Shown here: one piece after another, positions 1 through 7,868 of the stretch
Position numbering within the stretch: position 1 is the stretch's first letter
Layout: each line of letters starts with the position of its first letter
NCBI RefSeq assembly: GCF_039543825.1
Contig: NZ_BAABKM010000002.1
Location: forward strand, 2,760,133-2,824,132
Reading direction: 5' to 3'
Length of the DNA: 64,000 nt
DNA from: Nocardioides conyzicola
GTDB lineage: Bacteria > Actinomycetota > Actinomycetes > Propionibacteriales > Nocardioidaceae
Program-made: the position numbers and the translations under genes
Notes under the pieces: generated by a model
Seen by the model: the letters and a program-made list of their open reading frames with translations, nothing else
What the model was told of the DNA's origin: nothing
The model's database searches: none

Positions 1-680
1 TCACGCCGCTGAAGGACCGCTTCGGCGCCGAGATCCGCACGCACTACCCGACCGAGCTCGAGGACGAGGTCTCGGTGATCCGGCAGGAGGCCGACCTGGT
101 CGCCCAGGTGCCGGACTACCTGGTGGAGATCCTCGCCCGGTTCACTCGCGCGCTGCGCGAGTCCAGCTCCGTCGACCAGCGCTCGGGCGTCTCCGCGCGG
201 TTCTCCATCGCCGGCGCCGAGACGATCGCGGCGGCCGCGCTGCACCGCGCCACCGTGCAGGGCGAGCCGGAGCCGGTGGCCCGCGTGGTCGACCTGCAGA
301 CCGCGGTCGAGGTGCTCGGCGGCAAGATCGAGTTCGAGAGCGGCGAGGAGGGCCGGGAGGACGAGGTGCTCACGCACCTGCTCCGCACCGCCACCGCCGA
401 GACCGTGCGCCACCACTTCCGGGGCATCGATTTCGCCGTGCTCGTGCAGGCGGTCGAGGCCGGCGCCATGATCACGACCGGCGAGCAGGTCACCGCGCGC
501 GACTTCCTCACCGGCCTCCCGGTGCTGGGGGAGTCGGAGCTGTACGACGAGGTCTGCGACCGCCTCGGCGCCACCAACGACGGCCAGCGGGCGGGCGCCA
601 TCGAGCTCGCGCTCGAGGGGCTCTACCTCTCCCGCAAGGTCGGCAAGGACACCGACGGATCCGAGACCGTCTATGGCTGA
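1..680 (+). CDS. AAA+ ATPase, MoxR/magnesium-chelatase-like (C-terminal part only)
   Basis: The reading frame is open from base 3, so this is the last 225 residues of a gene that starts before the window; the GTG at 75 is not a credible start. The visible part has a PLKDRF segment (arginine-finger-like region of MoxR/ChlI ATPases), followed by a helical lid with FSIAGAETIAAAALHRA. The Walker A and B motifs would lie outside the window. Such ATPases act as remodelling chaperones and are usually paired with VWA-domain partners, and a VWA gene follows here at 1056. The next gene starts inside this one (8-base overlap), so the three genes look translationally coupled. Family assignment is firm; the substrate is unknown. 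Confidence 0.8.
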   Translation, partial: TPLKDRFGAEIRTHYPTELEDEVSVIRQEADLVAQVPDYLVEILARFTRALRESSSVDQRSGVSARFSIAGAETIAAAALHRATVQGEPEPVARVVDLQTAVEVLGGKIEFESGEEGREDEVLTHLLRTATAETVRHHFRGIDFAVLVQAVEAGAMITTGEQVTARDFLTGLPVLGESELYDEVCDRLGATNDGQRAGAIELALEGLYLSRKVGKDTDGSETVYG

Positions 681-1059
681 GCTGCACGTCGAGGTCGTCC
701 TCGGTGCGGGCTCGCGGACCTTCACCGGAGGAGCCCTGCTCGACCACGGATGGTCGGACGAGGGGATCACCGTCGACGCCGAGCCGACCGGGGCCCACCA
801 GCTGCTGGTGTCGGTCGGCTGCTGTGTCGTCAACGACGTCTACCGGGAGGCCCAGCCGGGCGTGCAGGTCGACGGTGTCACGGTGCGCGTCTCGGGCGAG
901 CTCGACGCCGAGTCCTGGGCGCGGGCCGAGATCACCTACGAGGTCGACATCGACTCCCCGGAGGACGAGGACGTGATCGCGCGGCTGCTGGCCCAGGTCG
1001 AGGCCGTCGCGGAGATCCCACGGGTGCTCCAAGGAGAGGTCACGGTGGGCCGGCGATGA
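673..1059 (+). CDS. OsmC-like protein, probably degenerate
   Basis: 128 residues. The pattern HQLLVSVGCCVVNDVYREAQ followed by VTVRVSGELD and a helical segment (EDEDVIARLLAQVEAVAEIP) matches the OsmC/Ohr fold, whose members reduce organic peroxides with two cysteines. A cysteine pair is present in the first position (VGCCVV). At the second catalytic position, where OsmC proteins usually have a Cys-Pro, this protein reads AEIPRV, with no cysteine. It therefore probably lacks classical peroxidase chemistry. It overlaps the AAA+ gene by 8 bases and its stop shares ATGA with the VWA gene, so it is made together with the ATPase/VWA pair. A role as an adaptor is inference only. Confidence 0.6.
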   Translation: MAELHVEVVLGAGSRTFTGGALLDHGWSDEGITVDAEPTGAHQLLVSVGCCVVNDVYREAQPGVQVDGVTVRVSGELDAESWARAEITYEVDIDSPEDEDVIARLLAQVEAVAEIPRVLQGEVTVGRR

Positions 1060-3101
1060 GGAACCGCTCCCGTTTCAAGAGGTACGACGGCGGCGACCCG
1101 CTCGCCCCGCCGGTCGACCTGGCCGAGGCGCTCGACGCCATCGGCGACGACGTGATGGCGGGCTACTCGCCCGAGCGGGCGATGCGCGAGTTCCTGCGAC
1201 GCGGCGGCCGCGACCAGAGCGGCCTCGACGACCTGGCCCGCCGGGTCGCGGAGCGGCGGCGCGAGCTGACCCAGCGGCACAACCTCGACGGCACCCTCCA
1301 GGAGGTCAAGGACCTGCTGGACAAGGCGGTGCTCGAGGAGCGCAAGCAGCTCGCCCGCGACGCGATGATGGACGAGGGCGACCGGGCGCTGCGCGAGATG
1401 CAGCTGGACAACCTGTCGCCCAACACGGCGGCCGCGGTGAGCGAGCTGTCGTCGTACGACTGGGCGAGCCGGGAGGCCCGCGAGGACTACGAGAAGATCA
1501 AGGACCTGCTCGGCCGCGAGCTCCTGGACCAGCGGTTCGCCGGCATGAAGGACGCGCTCGAGAACGCCACCGACGAGGACCGCGCCGCCGTCAACGAGAT
1601 GCTCGGCGACCTCAACTCGCTCCTCGAGAAGCACCGGCTGGGTGACGACACCCAGCAGGACTTCGACGAGTTCATGGACAAGCACGGCGACTTCTTCCCG
1701 GAGAACCCGCAGAACATCGACGAGCTGCTCGAGTCCCTCGCCCAGCGCTCGGCCGCCGCTCAGCGGATGCTCAACTCGATGTCGCCCGAGCAGCGGCAGG
1801 AGCTGATGGAGCTCTCCGCCGGCGCGTTCGGCTCGCCTGAGCTGATGGAGTCGCTGGGCCGGCTCGACGACAACCTGCAGGCGCTGCGCCCCGACCTCGA
1901 CTGGGGCGGCTCCGAGCAGATGGGCGGCGAGGAGGGCCTCGGCCTCGGCGACGGGACCGGTGTCTTCCAGGACCTGGCCGACCTCGACCAGCTCTCCGAG
2001 CAGATCTCGCAGTCGTACGGCGGCGCCCGGATGGACGACCTCGACCTCGACAAGCTGGCCAAGCAGCTCGGTGACGAGGCCGCCGTCGACGCCCGCACGC
2101 TACAGCAGCTCGAGAAGGCGCTGCGCGACTCCGGCACCCTCAAGCGTGGCTCCGACGGCCAGCTCCGGCTGACCCCGAAGGCGATGCGCCAGCTCGGCAA
2201 GGCGCTGCTGCGCGACGTCGCTGAGCGGATGTCCGGGCGTCAGGGCAATCGTGACCTCCAGCGGGCCGGTGCCGCAGGCGACCTCTCCGGTGCGACCCGG
2301 GAGTGGGCGTTCGGCGACACCGAGCCGTGGCACGTGCCGCGCACCATGCTCAACGGCGTGCTGCGCCGTGCCGGGGACCCCACCGGTCCCCGTCTCTCGA
2401 TCGAGGACGTCGAGGTGCAGGAGACCGAGGCGCGCACCCAGGCCTGCGTCGCGCTGCTCGTCGACACGTCGTTCTCGATGGCGATGGACGGCCGGTGGGT
2501 GCCGATGAAGCGCACCGCGCTCGCGCTGCACACGCTGATCAAGTCGCGCTTCCGTGGCGACGACCTGCAGCTGATCGCCTTCGGCCGGCACGCCGAGGTG
2601 ATGGACATCGAGCAGCTCACGGCGCTCGACGCGATGTGGGACAAGGGCACCAACCTCCACCACGCACTGCTGCTGGCCAACCGGCACTTCCGCAAGCACC
2701 CGAACGCCCAGCCGGTGCTGCTCATCGTCACCGACGGCGAGCCGACCTCCCACCTCGAGCCCGACGGCGAGGTCTACTTCTCCTACCCGCCGCACCCGCT
2801 GACGGTCGCGTACGCCGTCCGCGAGCTCGACAACTCCCGACGCCTCGGCGCGCAGACGACGTTCTTCCGCCTGGGCGAGGACCCGGGGCTGGCGCGCTTC
2901 ATCGAGCAGATGGCCGACCGGGTCGAGGGGCGCGTCATCGCCCCCGAGCTCGATGACCTCGGCGCCGCCGTCGTCGGCTCGTACCTCGGCTCCCGCCGTG
3001 GCAGCCGCGGCTCCGGCGGCGGCTCGCTGGGGGACGGCCCCTACCGCGCCGGGGGCTTCGGTGGCTGGGGTGGTGGGCGAGGGTTCTGGGTCGGCGACTG
3101 A
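1056..3101 (+). CDS. VWA-domain protein, partner of MoxR-type ATPase
   Basis: 681 residues from the ATG at 1056, which overlaps the preceding stop as ATGA; an AAGGAGAGG stretch lies at 1031-1039. The N-terminal two-thirds is charged and helical. A VWA domain fills about residues 460-620 with an intact metal-ion adhesion site beginning at Asp470 (VDTSFSM, the DxSxS motif) and a later VTDGEPT. The tail is rich in Gly, Ser and Arg (GSRRGSRGSGGG, then GGWGGGRGF) and likely unstructured. In this family VWA proteins bridge the AAA+ ring to its client. Cytosolic: no signal peptide or membrane segment seen. Confidence 0.85.
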   Translation: MRNRSRFKRYDGGDPLAPPVDLAEALDAIGDDVMAGYSPERAMREFLRRGGRDQSGLDDLARRVAERRRELTQRHNLDGTLQEVKDLLDKAVLEERKQLARDAMMDEGDRALREMQLDNLSPNTAAAVSELSSYDWASREAREDYEKIKDLLGRELLDQRFAGMKDALENATDEDRAAVNEMLGDLNSLLEKHRLGDDTQQDFDEFMDKHGDFFPENPQNIDELLESLAQRSAAAQRMLNSMSPEQRQELMELSAGAFGSPELMESLGRLDDNLQALRPDLDWGGSEQMGGEEGLGLGDGTGVFQDLADLDQLSEQISQSYGGARMDDLDLDKLAKQLGDEAAVDARTLQQLEKALRDSGTLKRGSDGQLRLTPKAMRQLGKALLRDVAERMSGRQGNRDLQRAGAAGDLSGATREWAFGDTEPWHVPRTMLNGVLRRAGDPTGPRLSIEDVEVQETEARTQACVALLVDTSFSMAMDGRWVPMKRTALALHTLIKSRFRGDDLQLIAFGRHAEVMDIEQLTALDAMWDKGTNLHHALLLANRHFRKHPNAQPVLLIVTDGEPTSHLEPDGEVYFSYPPHPLTVAYAVRELDNSRRLGAQTTFFRLGEDPGLARFIEQMADRVEGRVIAPELDDLGAAVVGSYLGSRRGSRGSGGGSLGDGPYRAGGFGGWGGGRGFWVGD

Positions 3102-3126
3102 CCGTCGCGGCCGGCGCCCACAGCAC

Positions 3127-3291
3127 CTAGGTCCCGGCCACGTGCCAGGGATCGGTGCAGCCGCAGTTCTTGACCAACGCGTCGTCCGTCGGCCTCGGCT
3201 CGGGACACTGCGGTCGCACGCCCCACAGCCGGTCGATCCAGGACAACCTGGCGACCTTCGCCGAGTGGCCGCAGCGCGGACACGCATCCAC
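3127..3291 (-). CDS. small zinc-ribbon-like protein (54 aa)
   Basis: Read from a GTG at 3291. The product carries CPRCGH near its start and CGC near its end (NCGCTDPWHVAGT), which looks like a small metal-binding ribbon, with a tryptophan-rich middle (SWIDRLWGV). The frame stays open far upstream, but upstream sequence is Arg/Ala-rich and typical of an opposite-strand shadow, so the short form is preferred. It lies 35 bases downstream of the DUF2695-like gene on the same strand and may share its transcript. Function unknown; whether it is a real gene is uncertain. Confidence 0.45.
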   Translation of the reverse strand: MDACPRCGHSAKVARLSWIDRLWGVRPQCPEPRPTDDALVKNCGCTDPWHVAGT

Positions 3292-3326
3292 GGCGCCACC
3301 GTACGCCGCCGGCGCCCCGGCGCGAC

Positions 3327-3740
3327 CTAGCCGTGCCGCGGCGGCTGCCAGTCGTCGAGCGGGCGGCGCTCCCAGTTTGCGCACGGCTTCGTCGAGGTGC
3401 GGCGTACGCCGGCGCAGTCGGGCATCTCGTCGGGCGCCGACAGCTCGTCGGTCATCAGGTCGCGCACCAGCAGCGCGCGATGCATCCGGTAGCCGCGCGT
3501 GACGAGCCTGCAGTCGCAGGTGACGCCGAGGTCGAAGAGCCGCGTCTCCAGCGCCGTCGCCGTGGGCGACTTGAGGTCGCGGAACCACTGCGTCCAGAGC
3601 CGCGTGTCGTCGCAACCGACGTCCTCGACCCGCCGCGCGACGAAGCAGGCGAGGCACTCGTAGAGCCCCGGCTCGCAGCCGGGGTCGGCGATCATCTTCA
3701 GGAAGAGCTCGGCCTCGTCGGCCACGGACATCTCGGGCAT
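3327..3740 (-). CDS. DUF2695-like protein
   Basis: 137 residues with a cysteine pattern (YECLACF, GCDDTRLW, GVTCDCRL) that resembles DUF2695 proteins, in which a conserved CDC near the C-terminal third is typical. No signal peptide or membrane segment. A TAGACA hexamer six bases before the ATG could be the -10 of a leaderless transcript. Molecular function of the family is not known. Downstream on the same strand lies the 54-residue zinc-ribbon protein. Confidence 0.6.
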   Translation of the reverse strand: MPEMSVADEAELFLKMIADPGCEPGLYECLACFVARRVEDVGCDDTRLWTQWFRDLKSPTATALETRLFDLGVTCDCRLVTRGYRMHRALLVRDLMTDELSAPDEMPDCAGVRRTSTKPCANWERRPLDDWQPPRHG

Positions 3741-3776
3741 GACAGATGTCTACCCGCGACCACCGACACGACCCGG

Positions 3777-4625
3777 TCACGCCGGGTGCAGGATCGCGGC
3801 GAGCTCCTCGACCCCGTCGACCAGACGCGGGCCGGGCCGCGCCCAGGCCGCGTTGGCGTCGACGGCGTGCACGGGTACCCCGGCGGGCAGCACGCCCGAG
3901 GCGACCAGCTCGTCGGCGAGCCGCTGGGCGCCCGGTCCGTCGTAGCCGCAGGGCGCTGCCACGACCACGTCCGGCGCGGCGTCGTGCACCGACTCCCACA
4001 GCACCCGCTCGGACCTCGCGCCCGCCCTCCCGAGGAGGCAGGTCCCGCCTGCGGCCTCGATCATCTCGGGCACCCAGTGTCCCGGCGCGTACGGCGGGTC
4101 CGTCCACTCGAGCAGCATCACGCGGGGCCGGGCCAGACCGGCCACGCGGGCCTGCACCGCCGACAGCCGCTCGCGGAGCCCGGAGACCAGCTGCTCAGCC
4201 GCGGGCGAGCGCCCGGTCGCCCGGCCGAGCACGAGGATCGAGTCGAACACCTCGTCCAGCGTGTGCGGGTCGATGGTCAGCACGTCGGCCCGGCAGTCGA
4301 GGTAGGAGAGCGCCTCGTCCACGACCGAGACGTCCACCGCGCAGACGGCGCAGAGGTCCTGCGTGACGACCAGGTCGGCGTCGAGCTCGGCGAGCGCGTC
4401 GGCCGACAGGTGGTAGAGGTCCTCGCCGCGGGCGACCGCGCCGACGACGTACGCGTCGATCTCGGCGGGCGCCAGCCCCTCCGGCAGTGCGGAGGTCGAC
4501 ACGATCCGCCGGCTCCGTGCCTCGGCCGGGAAGTCGCACTCGAAGGTCACGCCGACGACGGAGTCACCCGCGCCGATGGCGAAGAGGATCTCCGTGGTCG
4601 ACGGGAGCAGGGAGACGATCCGCAT
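3777..4625 (-). CDS. BtuF/FepB-like metal-chelate binding protein without signal peptide
   Basis: 282 residues that start directly with the mature-domain signature RIVSLLPSTTEILFAIGAG of the cobalamin/iron-chelate periplasmic binding family, followed by ADLVVTQDLCAVCAV and a second lobe with VMLLEWTDPPY and PGHWVPEMI. No signal peptide, lipobox or adjacent permease and ATPase genes are present, which is usual for the orphan cytosolic members of this family. Cobalamin binding is the default family guess and is unproven. On the minus strand a TAGGGT hexamer (4632-4637) stands six bases before the ATG, consistent with a leaderless transcript. Confidence 0.75.
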   Translation of the reverse strand: MRIVSLLPSTTEILFAIGAGDSVVGVTFECDFPAEARSRRIVSTSALPEGLAPAEIDAYVVGAVARGEDLYHLSADALAELDADLVVTQDLCAVCAVDVSVVDEALSYLDCRADVLTIDPHTLDEVFDSILVLGRATGRSPAAEQLVSGLRERLSAVQARVAGLARPRVMLLEWTDPPYAPGHWVPEMIEAAGGTCLLGRAGARSERVLWESVHDAAPDVVVAAPCGYDGPGAQRLADELVASGVLPAGVPVHAVDANAAWARPGPRLVDGVEELAAILHPA

Positions 4626-4648
4626 CCCTCGACCCTAGAGGGCCTGGG

Positions 4649-5296
4649 TCAGCGGGCCGTCCTCAGCGCCAGCCGGGTCAACGCCACCGTCTTCGGGACC
4701 GAGGGCGCGTCGTCGCCCTCCATGGACATCGTGGCCGCGTTGATGACGAGGGCGCCTCTCCGTACGTACAGCAGGTTCATGATCGTCGTCGCCTTCTTGG
4801 TCGTCCACGTCAGCCGGTAGCCCCAGTGCTGCCCGGCGAGCTTGAACCGGATGGCCTTGATCGTGAACGTCGAGTGCGGCGCGGCGACCCCGCCGTCCTT
4901 CGCGCACTTCTTGGCCTCGGCCTGGCCCTCGCGGAGGTACTTGGCCGCGGCCTTGGGTGACGGCAGGCGCTCCGCCGCGAGGAGGACGACCGGCTCCGCA
5001 CCCGTGACGCTGAGGGAGTCAGTGTTCTCCGGGTCGAAGGCCGCCACGTAGGTGGCCGTGCTGCTCACCGCTCCCTTGATCGGCTTGCCGTCGTCGCAGC
5101 CCTTGCCGATGCTGTAGACCTTCTCGCGGGTCACGTCGGCGGTCCCACCCTCCAGGTGCGGGTAGATCTTCGTCACCTGGGCGAGCGCCGGGACGGCCGG
5201 CGGCTTCTGCGCGGCGGCGGGCGAGGTGAGGGTCGGGACGAGCAGGGCGGGTGCGGCGAGGGTGACCAGCGCCCGAGCCAGCCATCGGCGAGTCAT
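4649..5296 (-). CDS. exported protein, paralogue A of a tandem pair
   Basis: 215 residues. The N-terminus (MTRRWLARALVTLAAPALLV ending near TSPAAAQ) is a clear signal peptide with a twin-Arg-like start. The mature part has YPHLEGGTADVT, KVYSIGKGC and WGYRLTW. The same landmarks occur in the same order in the gene immediately upstream (5374-6051), so the two are tandem duplicates. One cysteine pair (KGC and KKC) may form a disulphide. I do not recognise a named family; the size and fold hint at a secreted sensor- or lipoprotein-like domain, but no function is assigned. The ATG at 5296 was chosen because it opens the signal peptide. Confidence 0.7.
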   Translation of the reverse strand: MTRRWLARALVTLAAPALLVPTLTSPAAAQKPPAVPALAQVTKIYPHLEGGTADVTREKVYSIGKGCDDGKPIKGAVSSTATYVAAFDPENTDSLSVTGAEPVVLLAAERLPSPKAAAKYLREGQAEAKKCAKDGGVAAPHSTFTIKAIRFKLAGQHWGYRLTWTTKKATTIMNLLYVRRGALVINAATMSMEGDDAPSVPKTVALTRLALRTAR

Positions 5297-5373
5297 GGTG
5301 CCGATGCTGCCAGCAAAGCGGACGGGCCGGGACCGGAACGGCCCGACCCGTCCACCCCGTCCGGCTGCGGGGG

Positions 5374-6051
5374 TCAGCCGGCGGTCTTGAGGGCGATCCC
5401 GGTGAAGGCGATCGACTTCGGGATCGACGGCGCCGTGGCGTCCATCGACATCGCGGTGGTGTAGACGATGGACCGGCCCTTGCGGGCGAAGAGCGAGTTG
5501 AAGACCGACGAGGTGGTCTGGTCGCCGATCGTGCAGGTCGACCTGATCTGGTAGCCCCAGCGCTCGTTGCCCAGCTTGAACGCGATCTTCTTCGTCTTGC
5601 TCGTGCAGTGCGGCTGGCCGCCCGTGCCGCCACCGCCGCCGCCGGGGTTCGTGCCCGGGCAGTGCTTGGCCTGCTTGGCGTAGCCGCGGAGGTAGGCGAT
5701 CGCCGCCTTGGCGGTCGGGAACTTGAACGCCTGCACCGACACGCTCGGCCGCTCGCCGGTCATCAGGTAGGCGTCCGGGTCGCCGGAGGAGTAGTCGGGG
5801 GCGTACGACGCCGTCCGGCCGCTCGCGCCCTTGACGACCTTGGTCTGGCCGCACTTCTTGCCGGGCCCGTAGACCTTTGTGGCGGTCTCGGTGGCGGTGC
5901 CGCCGGCGAGGTGGGGGTAGACCTTCGCGGCGGCGTTGATGGTCGGCACCTTCACGGTCGGGGCCGCGGTGGCGGACGACGCGAGGGCGGGTACGGCGAG
6001 GGCGGGGACGACGAGCGCGATCAGCGCCCGGCTCATCCAGCGGCGGTTCAT
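5374..6051 (-). CDS. exported protein, paralogue B of a tandem pair
   Basis: 225 residues with a signal peptide (NRRWMSRALIALVVPALAVP, cleavage likely after ATAA). The mature part shares YPHLAGGTAT, KVYGPGKKC, an FPTAKAAIAYLRG helix and RWGYQIRS with its neighbour at 4649-5296. It differs by a Gly-rich insert (PGGGGGGTGG) flanked by two cysteines (HC before, HC after). A GGAAGAGAG ribosome-binding region precedes the ATG. The 77-base gap between the copies suggests co-transcription. Function unknown. Confidence 0.7.
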   Translation of the reverse strand: MNRRWMSRALIALVVPALAVPALASSATAAPTVKVPTINAAAKVYPHLAGGTATETATKVYGPGKKCGQTKVVKGASGRTASYAPDYSSGDPDAYLMTGERPSVSVQAFKFPTAKAAIAYLRGYAKQAKHCPGTNPGGGGGGTGGQPHCTSKTKKIAFKLGNERWGYQIRSTCTIGDQTTSSVFNSLFARKGRSIVYTTAMSMDATAPSIPKSIAFTGIALKTAG

Positions 6052-6142
6052 GGTGGACTCTCTTCCTGGTTTCCGGTTGGTGGGGAGACCATGTCGCCGC
6101 CCGCTTGTGGTCGGCTGGGAGCCGACTTGGAGAATGGCGTCG

Positions 6143-6925
6143 ATGGACGACCCGACCGCGACCGTGCTGGTGCTCCTCGGCCTGGCCGGGTTGGCCGCGG
6201 GCTTCGTCGACGCCGTCGTCGGCGGTGGCGGGCTGATCCAGCTCCCGGCGCTGCTGCTCGGCCTGCCGAACGCGGCGACCGTGCAGGTCCTGGCGACCAA
6301 CAAGGTCGCCGCCATCAGCGGTACGACGGTGAGCGCGGCGACGTACTACCGCCGGATCAGGCCCGACCCCAGGACCTTCCTGCCGCTGATGCTCTTCGCC
6401 TTCGCCGGGTCTGCCGCGGGAGCCCTGGTCGCCAGCCAGATCCCCCGGGAGGCGTTCGAGCCGATCGTCCTGGTCGCGCTCGTCGTGGTCGGCGGCTACG
6501 TGCTGCTCAAGCCCCGGCTCGGCGACGCCACGGCCCTGCGCTTCTCCGGCCACCGGCACACGGCGGCCGCGATGGGCACCGGCCTGGCGATCGGCTTCTA
6601 CGACGGTGCGCTCGGACCGGGCACCGGCAGCTTCTTCGTGATCACCCTGGTCGGCCTGCTCGGCTACAGCTTCCTCGAGGCGTCCGCCAAGGCCAAGCTC
6701 GCCAACTTCGCGACCAACCTCGCCGCGATCGTCGTCTTCGCCCCGCAGGGCGCGATCCTCTGGAAGGTCGCCCTGGTGATGGGCGCCTGCAACATCGTCG
6801 GCGGGTACGTCGGGGCGCGGACCGCCGTCTCCCGCGGCACCCGCTTCGTGCGGATCTTCTTCATCGTGGTCGTCTCGGCGTTCATCGTCCGGATCGGCGG
6901 CGACGTGTTCGGGTTCTGGTCGTGA
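6143..6925 (+). CDS. TauE/SafE-family sulfite/anion permease
   Basis: About 260 residues with roughly eight hydrophobic segments and the two internal repeats of the TauE/SafE family: GFVDAVVGGGGLIQLPAL near the N-terminus and AIGFYDGALGPGTGSFF in the second half. These proteins export sulfite, sulfoacetate or similar anions across the inner membrane. Two ATGs are possible, 6134 and 6143; GGAG at 6129-6132 is ten bases from the second but one base from the first, so 6143 is preferred. It starts a chain of five genes joined by four-base overlaps. Confidence 0.85.
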   Translation: MDDPTATVLVLLGLAGLAAGFVDAVVGGGGLIQLPALLLGLPNAATVQVLATNKVAAISGTTVSAATYYRRIRPDPRTFLPLMLFAFAGSAAGALVASQIPREAFEPIVLVALVVVGGYVLLKPRLGDATALRFSGHRHTAAAMGTGLAIGFYDGALGPGTGSFFVITLVGLLGYSFLEASAKAKLANFATNLAAIVVFAPQGAILWKVALVMGACNIVGGYVGARTAVSRGTRFVRIFFIVVVSAFIVRIGGDVFGFWS

Positions 6926-7557
6926 CCAGCTACCTGACGGTCGCGCGGGACGCGACCGCCGAGATCGAGGTGAAGCGGTCCCGCTTCCTCTGCACCCTCG
7001 CCCGGGTCGAGGAGGAGGCTGCGGCCCGGGCGCTCGTCGACCGGCTCCGCAAGCACCACTGGGACGCGCGGCACCACTGCTCCGCCTTCAGGATCGGTCC
7101 GCCGCCCCACGCGGTCGAACGGTCCTCCGACGACGGCGAGCCTGCGGGTACGGCGGGCGCGCCGATGCTCGAGGTGCTGCGCGGCGCCGGCGTCGGCGAC
7201 GTCGCTGCGGTGGTGACCAGGTGGTTCGGCGGCACCCTGCTGGGCGCCGGCGGACTGGTCCGTGCGTACGGCGACGCGGTCCGTGCCGCGCTCGACGCGT
7301 CCGGCACGCTGCGCCGGTCGCTCGTGCGCGAACACCTCCTCGAGCTGGACCACGCCGACGCGGGCCGGGTCGAGAGCGAGCTGCGCACCCGCGGGATCGC
7401 GGTGCTCGACACGGCGTACGGCGCGGGGGTGTCGCTCACCCTCGGGGTCGCGCCGGCCGACGAGCCCCGCCTCGCCGCTCTCCTCGCCGAGCTGACCTCC
7501 GGCGCGTCCGAAACCACGGTGGCAGGCGAGCGGTGGGTCGATAACCTCAGAACATGA
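6922..7557 (+). CDS. YigZ/IMPACT-family protein
   Basis: 211 residues beginning at a GTG that overlaps the TauE stop as GTGA. It shows the family landmarks KRSRFLCTLARV, HHCSAFRIG, SSDDGEPAGTAGAPML and VVTRWFGGTLLGAGGLVRAY, with a C-terminal ferredoxin-like domain. The eukaryotic homologue IMPACT is a translation regulator; bacterial YigZ has no firm role but is ribosome- or stress-linked by inference. Length matches the family. The last bases contain a candidate internal promoter for the next gene (TAACCT at 7542-7547). Confidence 0.88.
   Translation: MTSYLTVARDATAEIEVKRSRFLCTLARVEEEAAARALVDRLRKHHWDARHHCSAFRIGPPPHAVERSSDDGEPAGTAGAPMLEVLRGAGVGDVAAVVTRWFGGTLLGAGGLVRAYGDAVRAALDASGTLRRSLVREHLLELDHADAGRVESELRTRGIAVLDTAYGAGVSLTLGVAPADEPRLAALLAELTSGASETTVAGERWVDNLRT
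7542..7547 (+). promoter_or_regulatory. candidate internal -10 box for a leaderless transcript
   Basis: TAACCT stands six bases before the ATG at 7554, the spacing expected if transcription starts at the A of the start codon. It lies inside the 3' end of the YigZ gene. No convincing -35 was seen. Confidence 0.4.
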
Positions 7558-7868
7558 GCGTTCTCGTCGACCTCGCGGACCTGCCCGAGCGGCTGCAGGA
7601 GTTCGACCGCGGCTACCTGCTCACGTCGCAGAGCGGCCTGGTCAAGGCGGTGTCGGTGCGAGCGGTGCCCGAGGACAGCGGGCTCCGGATCACCACACCT
7701 GGCCGGGGATCGGTCGCCAACGTCGGCGCCAACCCCCACCTCACCCTGCTCTTCCCGCCGCTCACCGACCCCGGCATGTCCCTCCTGGTCGATGGGACCG
7801 GCGCCGTGGACGGCGACGACGTGCTCGTCACGCCGACCGGTGCCGTCCTGCACAAGCCGGTCTCATGA
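7554..7868 (+). CDS. small pyridoxamine-5'-phosphate-oxidase-like (FMN split-barrel) protein
   Basis: 104 residues. The pattern GYLLTSQSGLVKAVSVR, LRITTPGRGSVANVGANPHLTLLFPP and LLVDGTGAV resembles the short flavin-binding split-barrel proteins of actinobacteria, which bind FMN or F420 or serve as flavin-related reductases. At about 100 residues it is shorter than PdxH itself and lacks the PLP-specific tail, so it is not a vitamin B6 enzyme by sequence. Start overlaps the previous stop as ATGA and its own stop overlaps the VOC gene as ATGA. Cofactor choice is inference. Confidence 0.65.
   Translation: MSVLVDLADLPERLQEFDRGYLLTSQSGLVKAVSVRAVPEDSGLRITTPGRGSVANVGANPHLTLLFPPLTDPGMSLLVDGTGAVDGDDVLVTPTGAVLHKPVS

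Noticed and set aside
3127..4107. 326-residue minus-strand frame ending at the small zinc ribbon
   Set aside because: Only the final 54 residues look like protein; the remainder overlaps the BtuF-like and DUF2695-like genes and is Arg/Ala-rich.
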